Of a stretch of DNA of 58,754 nucleotides, positions 30,482 to 39,547 are shown piece by piece. The notes under the pieces are model-generated. The model did not search any database. It was not told the DNA's origin and saw nothing but the letters and a program-made list of their open reading frames with translations. The number at the start of each line of letters is the position of its first letter. Positions within the stretch are counted from its first letter, which is position 1. Origin of the DNA: Massilia cavernae (GTDB lineage: Bacteria; Pseudomonadota; Gammaproteobacteria; Burkholderiales; Burkholderiaceae_D); the NCBI RefSeq assembly GCF_003590855.1, contig NZ_QYUP01000117.1, positions 1-58,754 on the forward strand, in the 5' to 3' direction. The position numbers and the translations under genes are program-made.

Positions 30482-31756
30482 TTAACGCCCAAGCCGGAAG
30501 TCCACCTGCGCCGGCCTGTCCTCCAGATTGAGCGAGGCGCGTGCGCGCGGCGACTCGCTCACCACACGGCCGCGCCGCAGGACCATGCGCCGCGCCGCGC
30601 GCAGCCTGATCGCCTCCACCGTGCTGCCGGCGTCGAGCAGCACCAGGTCGGCGTGGCAGCCCGGTTCCAGCCCGTAGCCTTCCAGCCCGAGGATACGGGC
30701 CGGGGTCTCGGTCACCGCAAGGAAGCACTGGTGCATCGCGGCCTGGCCGGTCATCTGCGCCACGTGCAGTCCCATGTGCGCCACTTCCAGCATGTCGCCC
30801 GAGCCCAGGCCGTACCACGGGTCCATCACGCAGTCGTGGCCGAAGGCGACGTCGATGCCGGCCGCCAGCAGCTCCGGCACCCGCGTCATGCCGCGCCGTT
30901 TCGGATAGCTGTCGTGGCGTCCCTGCAACGTGATGTTGATCAGCGGGTTGGCGATCGCCGCCACGCCCGACTCCTTCATCAGCGGCAGCAGCTTGCTGAC
31001 GTAATAGTTGTCCATCGAGTGCATCGAGGTCAGGTGCGAGCCGGCCACCCGGCCGTGCAGGCCGAGGCGGTGGGTCTCGGCGGCGAGCGTTTCGATGTGG
31101 CGCGACAGCGGGTCGTCGGATTCGTCGCAGTGCATGTCGACGCGCAGGCCCCGTTCGGCGGCGAATTCGCACAGCAGCCGGACCGCTTCGGCGCCCCCCG
31201 CCATGGTGCGCTCGAAATGGGGAATGCCGCCGACCACATCGACGCCCATCGCGATCGCCCGCTTCAGGTTGGCGAAGGCGGTGGGGCTGCGCAGCAGGCC
31301 GTCCTGCGGGAACGCCACCAGCTGCATGTCGATGTACGGCGCCACCCGCTGCTTCACCTCGAGCAGGGCTTCCACCGCCAGCAGGCGGTCGTCGCAGACG
31401 TCGACGTGGGTGCGGATCGCCAGCAGGCCGCGCGCCACCGCCCAGTCGCAATACTGCAGCGCGCGCTGTACCAGCGCCTCCTGGGTCAGTTCCGGCTTCA
31501 GCTCGCCCCACAGCGCTATCCCCTCCAGCAGGGTGCCGCTGGCGTTCACGCGCGGAAGGCCATAGCTGAGGGTCGCGTCCATGTGGAAGTGGGCATCGAC
31601 GAAAGGCGGCGTGGCCAGGTCGCCTTCGGCGTCGATCTCGCGCGCGCCGCTGCAAGCGAGGCGCGGGCCGACGGCGGCGATACGGCCCTGGTCGATGGCG
31701 ATATCCATCTGCTGGCGCCCGTCGGGCAGGCTGGCATTACGGATCACGAGGTCCAT
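30482..31756 (-). CDS. Cytosine deaminase-like metal-dependent amidohydrolase
   Basis: 424 residues in the cytoplasm. The start at 31,756 (MDLVIRNAS) is chosen for the AAGGAAAG site just upstream. Metal-site motifs: HFH in FVDAHFHMD, H and E in VDMHCDESDDP, and a late aspartate in GHDCVMDPW. These, with the overall length, fit the CodA group, which turns cytosine to uracil or deaminates related rings. It is divergent from the phasin gene. A different cyclic-amidine substrate remains possible. Confidence 0.82.
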   Translation of the reverse strand: MDLVIRNASLPDGRQQMDIAIDQGRIAAVGPRLACSGAREIDAEGDLATPPFVDAHFHMDATLSYGLPRVNASGTLLEGIALWGELKPELTQEALVQRALQYCDWAVARGLLAIRTHVDVCDDRLLAVEALLEVKQRVAPYIDMQLVAFPQDGLLRSPTAFANLKRAIAMGVDVVGGIPHFERTMAGGAEAVRLLCEFAAERGLRVDMHCDESDDPLSRHIETLAAETHRLGLHGRVAGSHLTSMHSMDNYYVSKLLPLMKESGVAAIANPLINITLQGRHDSYPKRRGMTRVPELLAAGIDVAFGHDCVMDPWYGLGSGDMLEVAHMGLHVAQMTGQAAMHQCFLAVTETPARILGLEGYGLEPGCHADLVLLDAGSTVEAIRLRAARRMVLRRGRVVSESPRARASLNLEDRPAQVDFRLGR

Positions 31757-31823
31757 TTGCTTTCCTTCAGGGAATGGGACGTCTCGATTGTAGCGATTTC
31801 CCTTCCTTGCGTTTCGAGTATTT

Positions 31824-31842
31824 ATTGACATTAATCGTCAAT
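31824..31842. promoter_or_regulatory. Interrupted palindrome ATTGAC-N7-GTCAAT in the codA-like/phasin divergent region
   Basis: ATTGAC at 31,824-31,829 and GTCAAT at 31,837-31,842 form a perfect 6-bp inverted repeat with a 7-base spacer. It lies between divergent genes and overlaps a TTGACA that could be a -35 element for the phasin gene. The binding protein is unknown. Confidence 0.35.
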
Positions 31843-31957
31843 GCTGCATCGCAATGCTATTTCAGCAACTAACACGACAAAGAGCTTTTCAAGTCCGTTG
31901 TTCGTATATACACTACAGATATTGCAGCGCGTCATAAACGTATCCAAAGGAAACCAA

Positions 31958-32740
31958 ATGAGTACTATTCCAGAACAGTTTTCCGCAGCAAGCAAAGCCC
32001 AGATTGAAGCCCAGCTCGATTTCTTCCAATCGTTCGGCACCCGCGCCTTCGACGGCGCAGCCCGCCTGCTGGCCCTGAATTTCGATACCGGACGCGCCGC
32101 CGTCGACAGCTCGTCGGCCGCGCTCAAGCAGCTGATCGAGGTACGCGACCCGCGCGACCTGATCGCGCTGGCCAAGAACGCTCCCCAGGATATCGACAAG
32201 GTCATGCATTATGGCCGCGAATTGTTCAGCATCGTCAGCGACGTGCAGGCCGGCCTGCTGAAGCCTGCCGCGCGTGCCGCGCTGCCGGTAGCGCTGGCCA
32301 CCGTGCCGCCGCAGGCCGCGCAATCGGCCGTACAGTCGGCCTTGTTCGCGACGCCTGCCGCGCAGGCGCCAGTAGCCGCTCCCGTTGAAACGGCTCCCGT
32401 CGATGCGGCGCCTGTCGAAGATACGCCTGTCGAAGAAGCACCTGCCGAAGAAGCGCCGGTTGCAGCAGCCGAAGAAGCGCGCCCGGTCAAGGCAAGCAAG
32501 AAGCCTGTGGTGGCAGTAAAGCAGGGAACCGCGCCAGGACCGGCAGCGGCCGAAAAGCCGATCGCCCGCGCGGCCGGCAAGGTCGCGGGCCCCGCGCTCG
32601 ACGTCGCACCATCGGCCGCCGCGCTGCTCGAAGACACCGCCCACCAGATCCTGCCGCACCTGAAGCCGGTCGAAGCGACCCTGCCGCCGGCCGTGTTCCA
32701 CCAGGACCTGCTGACGCCGAAGCGCGGCAAAAAGCGCTGA
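31958..32740 (+). CDS. Phasin-family protein with alanine/proline-rich tail
   Basis: 260 residues. The ATG at 31,958 follows AAAGGAAA. Residues 1-110 are the helical phasin domain (FSAASKAQIEAQLDFFQSFGTRAFDGAARLLALN and so on), which coats polyhydroxyalkanoate granules and controls their size. From about 120 the chain is low-complexity, with repeats of AP-V-E-x type (VETAPVDAAPVEDTPVEEAP), then a basic end TPKRGKKR. The acidic-then-basic tail could bind DNA or ribosomes, as some phasins do; that is inference. The gene has its own terminator. Confidence 0.88.
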   Translation: MSTIPEQFSAASKAQIEAQLDFFQSFGTRAFDGAARLLALNFDTGRAAVDSSSAALKQLIEVRDPRDLIALAKNAPQDIDKVMHYGRELFSIVSDVQAGLLKPAARAALPVALATVPPQAAQSAVQSALFATPAAQAPVAAPVETAPVDAAPVEDTPVEEAPAEEAPVAAAEEARPVKASKKPVVAVKQGTAPGPAAAEKPIARAAGKVAGPALDVAPSAAALLEDTAHQILPHLKPVEATLPPAVFHQDLLTPKRGKKR

Positions 32741-32782
32741 CCCTCGCGGGCGTCCCCTGCGCCCGCTTCGCAAACGGTGTAC

Positions 32783-32806
32783 ATTGACGGGCTTCGGCCC
32801 GTCAAT
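32783..32806 (+). terminator. Likely phasin terminator hairpin with TTCG loop
   Basis: ATTGACGGGC, TTCG, GCCCGTCAAT: a perfect 10-bp stem closed by the stable TTCG tetraloop, 43 bases after the phasin stop. Only a short T-tract follows (GCGTTTACG), so termination may be partial or Rho-aided. Confidence 0.6.
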
Positions 32807-32838
32807 GCGTTTACGGGCCTGTCTCGCAGGGATTTTTC

Positions 32839-34589
32839 ATGACATTATCAAGGCTGATCGGCAGCTTCGTGCGCCGTCATTGGCGTTCCTACGCGTCGTC
32901 CGGCGCGATGCTGTTCGGGGTCGCCCTGTTTACCGTCCTGATACCGCGCAAGATCGGCTCGATGATCGACGGCATGGCCGCGCATCGGCTGGACGGCGGC
33001 GAGCTTCTCCTCGGGCTGGCGCAGTTGCTGGGCATGGGCCTGGCGATCTATGCGCTGCGCGTGGCATGGCGCCTGAGGCTGTTCTCAGCCGCCTACCAGC
33101 TTGGCGTCGAACTGCGCACCCGCCTGTACGCGCGCCTGACGGCCCAGGGCCCGGCGTTCTACCAGAAGCAGCGCACCGGCGACCTGATGGCGCTGGCCAC
33201 CAACGACATCGACGCCATCGAGATGGCCGCCGGCGAAGCGACGCTGGCCGGCTTCGACGGCACCCTGACCCTGGTCATGGTGCTGGGCGTGATGACGCTC
33301 GGCGTCGACTGGCGCCTGGCGCTGGTCGCGCTGCTGCCGTTCCCGCTGATGGCGCTGGCGTTCTGGCGCATCTCGAGCCACATCCACGTCGCCGCCACCG
33401 ATTCGCTCGAACGCTTCGCCGCGCTCAACGACCATGTGCAGGAATCGCTGTCGGGCGTGCGCACAGTGCGCGCGCTGGGGCTGGAACAGCGCAACGCAAA
33501 GCAGTTCGGCGAACTGGCCGCGCGCGCGTCCGAAGCCAGCCTGGCCGCGCAAAAATGGGAAGCCGCCTATGAACCGGCGGTCGGCCTGACCCTGGCCACC
33601 GCCAGCGCGCTGACCCTGGGCGTGGGCGGCTACCTGGTATGGCACGACATGCTCACCATCGGTGCGCTGACCGCCTTCACCATGTACCTGGGCCAGCTGA
33701 TCTGGCCGATGTTCGCGGCCGGCTGGGTCCTGTCCCTGATCGAACGGGGACGTGCCGCCCTGGCGCGCCTGCAGCCGCTGCTGGACGCGCCGCTGACGGT
33801 GGACGACCACGGCACGCTGGCGAAACTCGTGCCCGGCATGCTGTCGCTGCGCGGCGTCAGCTATGCCTACGACGGCCAGAATGGCAAGGCGCTGTCAGGC
33901 GTGTCGGTCGCGCTCAGGCCTGGCCAGACGCTGGGGCTAGTCGGCCCTACCGGCTCCGGCAAATCCACCCTGCTGCGCGTGCTGCTGCGCCAGGCCACGC
34001 CGCAGCACGGCACGGCCGAATGGGGCGGGCACGAACTGTCCGAATACACGCTGGCGACCTTGCGCGCGGCAATCAGCTGGGTGCCGCAGGAGTCCTTCCT
34101 GTTCTCCGCCACCCTGGCCGAGAACATCGCGCTGGCCCGGCCCGGCGCCTCGCGCGCCGAGATCGAGCACGCGGCGCGCATGGCCGACATCCACGACGAT
34201 ATCCTGCGCTTCCCGCACGGCTACGACACGCCGGTGGGCGAGCGCGGCATCACGCTGTCGGGCGGACAGCGCCAGCGCGTGGCCATTGCCCGTTCGCTGC
34301 TGGCCGACAGCACCCTGCTGCTGCTCGACGACGCCCTGTCGGCGGTCGACACCGGCACCGAGACCCGCATCCTCGAGCACCTGGCCGAACTGCGGGCCGA
34401 ACGGCCGGAGCGCAGCGTCGTCATCGCCAGCCACCGCCTGTCGGCGTGGTCAATGCCGACCACATCGTGGTGCTGCGCGACGGCCGCGTCACCGAGGAAG
34501 GCAACCACGAGAGCCTGCTCGCGCAGGACGGCTGGTACGCCAGCCAGTGGCGCTACCAGCAACTGGAAGCCAGCCTCGATGCGACCTGA
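32839..34589 (+). pseudogene. ABC exporter half-transporter (MdlA-like), single frameshift near the end
   Basis: An exporter subunit with an N-terminal six-helix membrane domain (about 1-310) and a C-terminal ATPase: [39 protein letters not shown]. Near 34,447 the frame breaks after SHRLSA. The expected VVNADHIVVLRDGRVTEEGNHESL continues in the next frame and stops at 34,589. A single missing G (GCGGTGGTC read as GCGTGGTC) explains it. Only about 45 residues lie after the break, beyond the ATPase switch histidine. This is either a real mutation or a sequencing error, and the next gene has similar breaks. It overlaps its partner gene by 11 bases. Confidence 0.8.
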
Positions 34590-36369
34590 CCCGAAACCGA
34601 AAGACATGCGCGCCGAGGCGCGCCAGGCCGTCACCCTGCTGCGGCTGGCCGCGCGTCCCGACCGCCGCCACCTTGGCTGGGCCACCTTCTGGCTGGTGAT
34701 CGCCGCAGGGCTGGAAGTGCTTGGCCCGATCCTGGGCAAGGCCCTGATCGACGAACACCTGCTGCCGCGCGAACTCGACCTGCCGCGCATGGCGCTGCTG
34801 CTGGCGGGATGCTGGTGACCGGCTGGATCGCCACCGGCCTGCGCTACCTGCAGCTGGTGCGCCTGTCCGGACTGGCCATGCGCTCGGTGCAGCGCCTGCG
34901 CGAATGGGTGTTCAGCCACGTACTGCGGCTGCCGATGGCCTTCTTCGACCGCGCCATCACCGGGCAGCTGATCAGCCGCGTCACCAACGACACCGAGGCG
35001 GTCAAGAACCTGTACATCCAGGTGCTGTTCGCGATCCTCGACAGCAGCATCGTGCTGGTCGGGACCATCGTCGCGATGGCATGGCTGGACTGGCGCCTGA
35101 TGCTGATCGTGCTGGCCCTGCTGCCGGCGGTGCTAGGCATCGTGTGGCTGTACCAGCGCCTGTCCGCGCCCGCCGTCACCCGTGCGCGCGCCCTGCGCAG
35201 CGACATCAACGGCCAGATGGCCGAATCGATCGGCGGCATGAGCGTCCTGCAGGCCAACAACGCCGAGGCGCGCTTCGCCGCAAGGTTCGGCGCCACCAAC
35301 CACGACCACTACACCGCCCGCCTGGCCGAGCTGCGCGCCAATGCCTTCCTGCTGCGTCCAGCGCTCGACCTGCTCAATGTGGTGCTGCTGGCGGTGGTGA
35401 TCTTCAGCTTCGGCCAACGCCAGCTCGATGCGGTCGAAGTGGGCGTGCTGTACGCCTTCATCAGCTATATCGCGCGCGTGGTGGAGCCGCTGATCCAGAT
35501 CACGATGCAGTTCAGCGGGCTGCAGCAGGCGGTGGTGGCGAGCGCGCGCGTGAAGGCGCTGCTGGACGAGCCGGGCCCCGCCCGGAGCATGCACCGGCCG
35601 CAGCGCCGCCGGCCGCCCGCCAGGCCCCACCAGGCACCCGGCAGTGCCGCATCACAGGAAGCTCTCGTTCGGCTACTCGCCCGGCCAGCAGGTGCTGCAC
35701 GACCTGTCGCTCGACATCGGCCAGGGCGACTTCGTCGGCATCGTCGGCCATACCGGCAGCGGCAAGTCGACGCTGCTGTCGCTGATGCTGCGCTACTATT
35801 CAAGCCCGCAGGGCAGCATCGAAATCAACGGCCAGGCGTTGGACAGCATCGACAACGAGCACTTCCGCGCCGACGTCGGGCTGGTACCGCAGGATCCGTT
35901 CCTGCTGGCCGCATCCGCGCGCGAGAACATCGACATGGGACGCGGCCTGCCGCAGCACGAGATCGAGGCGGCGGCGCGCGCGGCGCACGCGCACGATTTC
36001 ATCACGGACCTGGAGCAAGGCTACGAGACGTCGCTGGGAGAAGCGGGTGGCAGGCTATCGACCGGGCAGAAACAGCTGATCGCGATTGCGCGTGCGTTGG
36101 CGGGCAAACCGCGCATCCTGCTGCTGGACGAAGCGACCTCGCACATCGACAGCCAGACCGAGCAGATCGTGCAGGTGGCGCTGAATGAACTGCGCGGACA
36201 GGTGACCATCATCGCCATCGCGCACCGGCTCTCGACCATCCGCGACGCGGACCGGATCGTGGTGTTGAACCATGGCCGCATTTCGGAAAGCGGCAGCCAC
36301 GATGAATTGATGCGGATCGACGGCGGCTTGTACCAGCGCCTGTACCTGCTGCAGCAGCTGGCGGTTTAA
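34579..36369 (+). pseudogene. ABC exporter half-transporter (MdlB-like), at least two frameshifts
   Basis: Starts MRPDPKPKDMRAEARQA at 34,579. The frame breaks near 34,808 (LLLAG then MLVTGWIATG one frame on) and again in the linker between membrane and ATPase domains (about 35,580-35,650). The ATPase part is recognisable: RKLSFGYSPGQQVLHDL, GHTGSGKSTLL, LSTGQKQLIAIARALAG (the signature has TGQ for GGQ), ILLLDEATSHIDS. Apart from the breaks the residues look well conserved, so loss is recent or the indels are sequence errors in G/C runs. Partner of the preceding gene; the pair would form a heterodimeric exporter. Confidence 0.78.
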
Positions 36370-36397
36370 GGGCCGCCGGCGTGCCGGCGCGCGTTGA

Positions 36398-36474
36398 TCA
36401 AGCCCTTGCCGAAGCTTTCACCGCCGCCAGCACCTCGTTGATCTGGTCGATCGAACTGGATACAGGAATTTCAC
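36398..36474 (-). pseudogene. Remnant of the gene after yfiR: a start fused to a C-terminal tail
   Basis: A GTG overlapping the yfiR stop (GTGA) opens VKFLYPVR, a plausible start of a sensor protein. About ten codons later, in another frame, comes the tail SSIDQINEVLAAVKASARA and a TGA at 36,398. YfiR genes are often followed by a GGDEF or hybrid-kinase gene, so I read this as that gene with nearly all of its body deleted. The identification of the lost part is inference. The rest of 36,370-36,470 shows nothing else. Confidence 0.5.
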
Positions 36475-37046
36475 GGCGTCTCCCGCTGCACATGGTACGC
36501 GACCGACAGCAGGCGCGAACTGAGCTTCAGGTTGGCCCTTTCGGCCGCACCTAGCGACACTTCGAAGCGCACGCGCTCGTTGACGATGCGGAAATTGATG
36601 ACGCTGCCCTGGCGCAGGGCGCCGTCGAATTCGGTGATGGTCAGGATGCCCTGCGTGGCGGCCGCGCGCAGCAGTCGCTCGGCGCGTTCGGCCTCGGACA
36701 GGCCGACGAACAGCACGTCGACGTCTTCCAGGGGATCGTCCGCATCCATCCTCTTGACGGTGACCGGGCGGACGGCGCCGCCGCGGGTGGCGACGATGCG
36801 CGCGAGTTCGGCGGCGATGTCGTCAGCCCCGACCACGCCGATGACCAGCGGGCCGGCGACCGGCTCGGCCGTGGCCGGGAAATCGACATAGCCGATGAAC
36901 TTGGCCACGAACGCGGCCTTGATGCCGCGCTCGGTGCCGACGTCGGCGCCGGTGGCTATTGGGGTGCTCCACGCAAATACCGCGAGCACGGCGGCACATG
37001 CGCACAGCCGCCTGAGGATTACCACCGGGCTGAGGGACCGGCGCAT
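36471..37046 (-). CDS. YfiR-family (DUF4154) periplasmic protein
   Basis: 191 residues. The start at 37,046 (MRRSLSPVV) gives a signal peptide (cleavage near ATG-AD). The mature part begins GTERGIKAAFVAKFIGYVDFP, the typical YfiR opening, and continues with VDVLFVGLSEAERAERLLRAA and GILTITEFDGALRQGSVINF, both diagnostic for the family. YfiR proteins are periplasmic repressors of diguanylate cyclases. It is intact, but its usual operon partners on both sides (TonB-type receptor and following sensor gene) are remnants here, so its output may be lost. Confidence 0.88.
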   Translation of the reverse strand: MRRSLSPVVILRRLCACAAVLAVFAWSTPIATGADVGTERGIKAAFVAKFIGYVDFPATAEPVAGPLVIGVVGADDIAAELARIVATRGGAVRPVTVKRMDADDPLEDVDVLFVGLSEAERAERLLRAAATQGILTITEFDGALRQGSVINFRIVNERVRFEVSLGAAERANLKLSSRLLSVAYHVQRETP

Positions 37047-37053
37047 GGCAGGC

Positions 37054-37348
37054 TCAGAAACGGTTGACCAGCTTGGCCAGCGCGGCGCGCTCGAACACGC
37101 TGCGCCCGCCCGGGCTCCCGAATTCGACGTGGGTGGCATGCAGCAGGTTCTTGCCGATCAGCGCGAACTCGAGGTTCGGGGCGAGCTTGGCGATGCTGGC
37201 GCGATACGGAAGTGACGACTACGTCGCTGAGCTGCTCCAGCGAGAACGACGGCAGGTCGGTGTCGTCGGCGCGCGCCCCGGCTACGAACGCGATCGATGT
37301 GGCGGCAACGGCGAGCGTCAGCGCGGTGCACTTCCGGGATGGACGCAT
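37054..37348 (-). pseudogene. TonB-dependent receptor remnant: signal/plug start joined to barrel end
   Basis: From 37,348 the frame encodes a signal peptide and LPSFSLEQLSDVVVTSVSRQ, the classic start of a receptor plug. Beyond a junction at about 37,196-37,206 another frame gives RASIAKLAPNLEFALIGKNLLHATHVEFGSPG and ends ALAKLVNRF, a barrel C-terminus. Several hundred residues are missing. The sequence CGCGCCAG would fit both sides of the join, which suggests deletion between short direct repeats. It ends seven bases before the yfiR start. Confidence 0.8.
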
Positions 37349-37476
37349 ATAACTCCAAGTGGAGACAACCGACGACCGTAACGGCGACGCGGGCCGGAGG
37401 CCCGAATCATTTTTGAAGGAAATTATACCTTCATCTGCCGGAAGTCCGTCGCCGATTCGCTACGGTGTCCCCCGCA

Positions 37477-38123
37477 TCACCCGCGCCGGTTCCACCAGTA
37501 GCCGGCCAGCGCCGCCACCACGCCGGCGCCGAGGCAGGCCGCGACATTTGCGCCACCCAGATGAAGAAGTACAGCACGTCGCCGCGCTTGCCCATCAGCG
37601 GCGCTCGCGAATCGAACAGGATGGCGCAGGCGGCGCAGAAGAAGATCATCGGCACCAGCAGCAGGCCGTAGGCCTGCAGGTAAGGCACCAGCTCGATCGG
37701 ACCGTCGCCGCGCAGCGCATGCAGTACCAGCATGGTGCACAGGAAGCCCAGCAGCAGCGCGCCCAGGTAGGCGACGGCGCCGACCCAGCGGCCGGCCAGG
37801 AACAGCACGTTGCCGACCGGGGTGGCGCCAATGACGCCGCCGGCGCCGCTGCGCAGGTCTTCGCCGATGCGCCCGCGCACCAGGTAGAAGCCACCCAGCG
37901 CGAACACCAGGCCGGCCAGCGTAGCGCTGCCCAGCGCCAGCGCCGAACTGGTATACAGCACGCGCGCATCGCCGGCGGTCAGCATCGCCGTGCCACTGGC
38001 CGGGTCGGACAGCATCGCCCACGCCAGCGCCGCCACCGCCAGCACCGCGACGATGGTCGACAGGCGGCGTATGCGCAGCTTTGCTTCGGAAAGGGCCAGC
38101 GTGCGGATCACATGCCAGGTCAT
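37477..38123 (-). pseudogene. ABC-2 type permease, internally deleted
   Basis: From 38,123 (MTWHVIRTLALSEAKLRIRR) about 190 residues with six hydrophobic segments are intact, as in the permeases paired with gene 38,120-39,265. The start overlaps the ATPase stop as ATGA. After FFIWVAQM (about 37,550) the frame continues as arginine-rich nonsense, while a shifted frame gives a natural-looking end AACLGAGVVAALAGYWWNRRG at 37,477. Relatives are longer, so a central or C-terminal block seems to have been deleted with a frameshift. No substrate can be inferred. Confidence 0.65.
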
Positions 38124-39265
38124 GCGGCCTCCCTGCGCAGCGCGTAGCGCTGGGTCATCAGCGCCTCCTCGAGGCTTGGCTCGGCCAGGTGGGCGCCCTC
38201 GCAGGGCTGGGCCGGATGGGCGATACGCAGCGCGACCCGGTCGCCGTTGCGCTGGGCATGCAGCACATGCACGCGTTCGCGCAGCGCGCCGGCCAGCATC
38301 GCATCGGGCGTGTCGCAAGCCACCAGGCGGCCCTCGCGCATGATCGCCAGCTGGCCGGCGATGCTTTCCACGTCCGACACAATGTGGGTCGACATAATCA
38401 CCAGCTTGTCGAAACCAAGTTCGCCCAGCAGGTTGCGGAAGCGCAGCCGCTCCTCCGAATCGAGGCCGGCGGTGGGCTCGTCGACGACCAGGATGTCAGG
38501 GTCGTTCAGCAGCGCCTGGGCAATGCCGAGGCGGCCCCGCATCCCGCCCGAGAACGAGGCAGCGGGACGCCCGGCCTGGTCGTGCAGGTTGACCAGTTCG
38601 AGCAGGCGGCGTATGCGCGCCGGGTCGCGCACGCCCTTGAGCGCCGCGAAATACTGCTTGACATCCTCCCCTTCGTGAACGAAATGGGATTCCCACTGCT
38701 GGCGTCTGATGTCCCAGACGGAAGCCGGACTGAAAGAGCCCAGCTTCTTATTCAATCCGCAGGATATCTCTCGACCTCGCCTAATGCGACTGCGGATTGG
38801 AAAAAGCGGTACTAGTAAATCATGCCCCAGCGCGTAATCGCATACTGAAGCACTTATTGAGTTTGACCGTGGACCAACACCAAAGTTCAAAACATTTTTT
38901 CACTTGGACGGCTGCGGGCGTTTCGCGCCCGGCTCCTTTCACTCCCTGCCCTGAAGTACAGGGTTTCTCGGAGCAATTCTGATGAACTTGAGCGCGCTCA
39001 AGTTCGGGTACACGCCGAAGTCCTGCGGCAGGAAGCCGAGACGGCGCCGGATCAGGTCGGGCTTGCGCGCGATGTCCTCGCCCTTGAACAGGATCTGGCC
39101 GCCGGTGGGCCGGGTCAGCGTGGCGATCATCTGCATCAGCGTGGTCTTGCCCGCGCCGTTATGGCCGATCAAGCCGACCACGCCGCTGGCCAGCGACAGC
39201 GTGACATCATCCACGGCAAGGACATCCTTGCCGAATTTTTTCACAACGTTGCGCAGCTCAAGCAT
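38120..39265 (-). pseudogene. ABC transporter ATPase interrupted by a 321-bp element
   Basis: The N-terminal part (39,265 to 38,984) reads MLELRNVVKKFGKDVLAVDD, with Walker A GHNGAGKTTLM, and stops being ABC-like after NLSALKF. The C-terminal part resumes at 38,662 with VKQYFAALKGVRDPARI, then signature FSGGMRGRLGIAQALL, Walker B ILVVDEP and switch MSTH. Removing 38,663-38,983 rejoins LKFVKQYFAALKG in one frame. The insertion is 321 bp (a multiple of three) but holds an in-frame stop. Paired permease gene overlaps it as ATGA. The intact ancestor was about 275 residues. Confidence 0.88.
38663..38983 (+). mobile_element. Non-autonomous element with IS200/IS605-like hairpin ends
   Basis: The borders come from the reading frame of the interrupted ATPase. 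The left end, just after TTGAC, starts ATCCTCCCCTTCGTGAACGA with a TTCGT-GA-ACGAA hairpin (38,672-38,683). The right end has GGGCG/CGCCC (38,916-38,930) and CCCTG/CAGGG (38,944-38,963) hairpins and ends TTCTCGGAGCAATTCTGAT. Paired subterminal hairpins, no inverted terminal repeats, no target duplication, and a TTGAC next to the left end all fit the IS200/IS605 group, whose ISDra2 member uses TTGAT. No TnpA or TnpB gene fits inside, so it would need a helper. It is richer in A+T than its host gene. Confidence 0.68.
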
Positions 39266-39547
39266 GACTTCCCCGTGAATTCGTTAGTGGCCCGCAGTGA
39301 CTGTAGACGAGGCGCCGGCCTGCGGCACCCGCGATGTGACGAACGGACCGAAACGCAGGATGACCTGCGCCAGCGCTGGGCCCAGCCGCGGGGACGTTGA
39401 TCATACTTCCGAAGTTAATAAGAGAACAATATTGCTGTGCATTTTTCAAGAAAATGTTATCTCCGGATGATTTTCCCTGTTTGCAACACGAATATAATTA
39501 CCCGGCAAAGTCCCTGAACGGGGCGTATTTACAGAGGGGACCACACG
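39266..39547. other. Intergenic region with possible minus-strand gene remnant
   Basis: Between the ATPase remnant and the divergent diguanylate cyclase. On the minus strand a short frame ending about 39,276 reads PRLGPALAQVILRFGPFVTSRVPQ and could be the tail of another gutted gene, but it has no family signature. The GGGGAAG site of the ATPase gene lies at its left edge and the GAGGGGA site of the cyclase at its right edge. An A+T-rich stretch at 39,405-39,470 is a likely promoter for the cyclase. Confidence 0.35.

Noticed and set aside
31457..31756. Longer start for the cytosine deaminase-like gene at 31,831
   Set aside because: The extra 25 residues are not conserved-looking, and the AAGGAAAG site supports the start at 31,756.
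32839..34818. A natural fusion of the MdlA-like exporter with the start of its partner
   Set aside because: The fusion frame after 34,447 is arginine-rich nonsense, whereas the expected ATPase end continues in the next frame; a one-base deletion explains it.
38797..38982. Small protein encoded inside the 321-bp element
   Set aside because: No ribosome site or recognisable motif; the segment is better explained by hairpin ends of a non-autonomous element.
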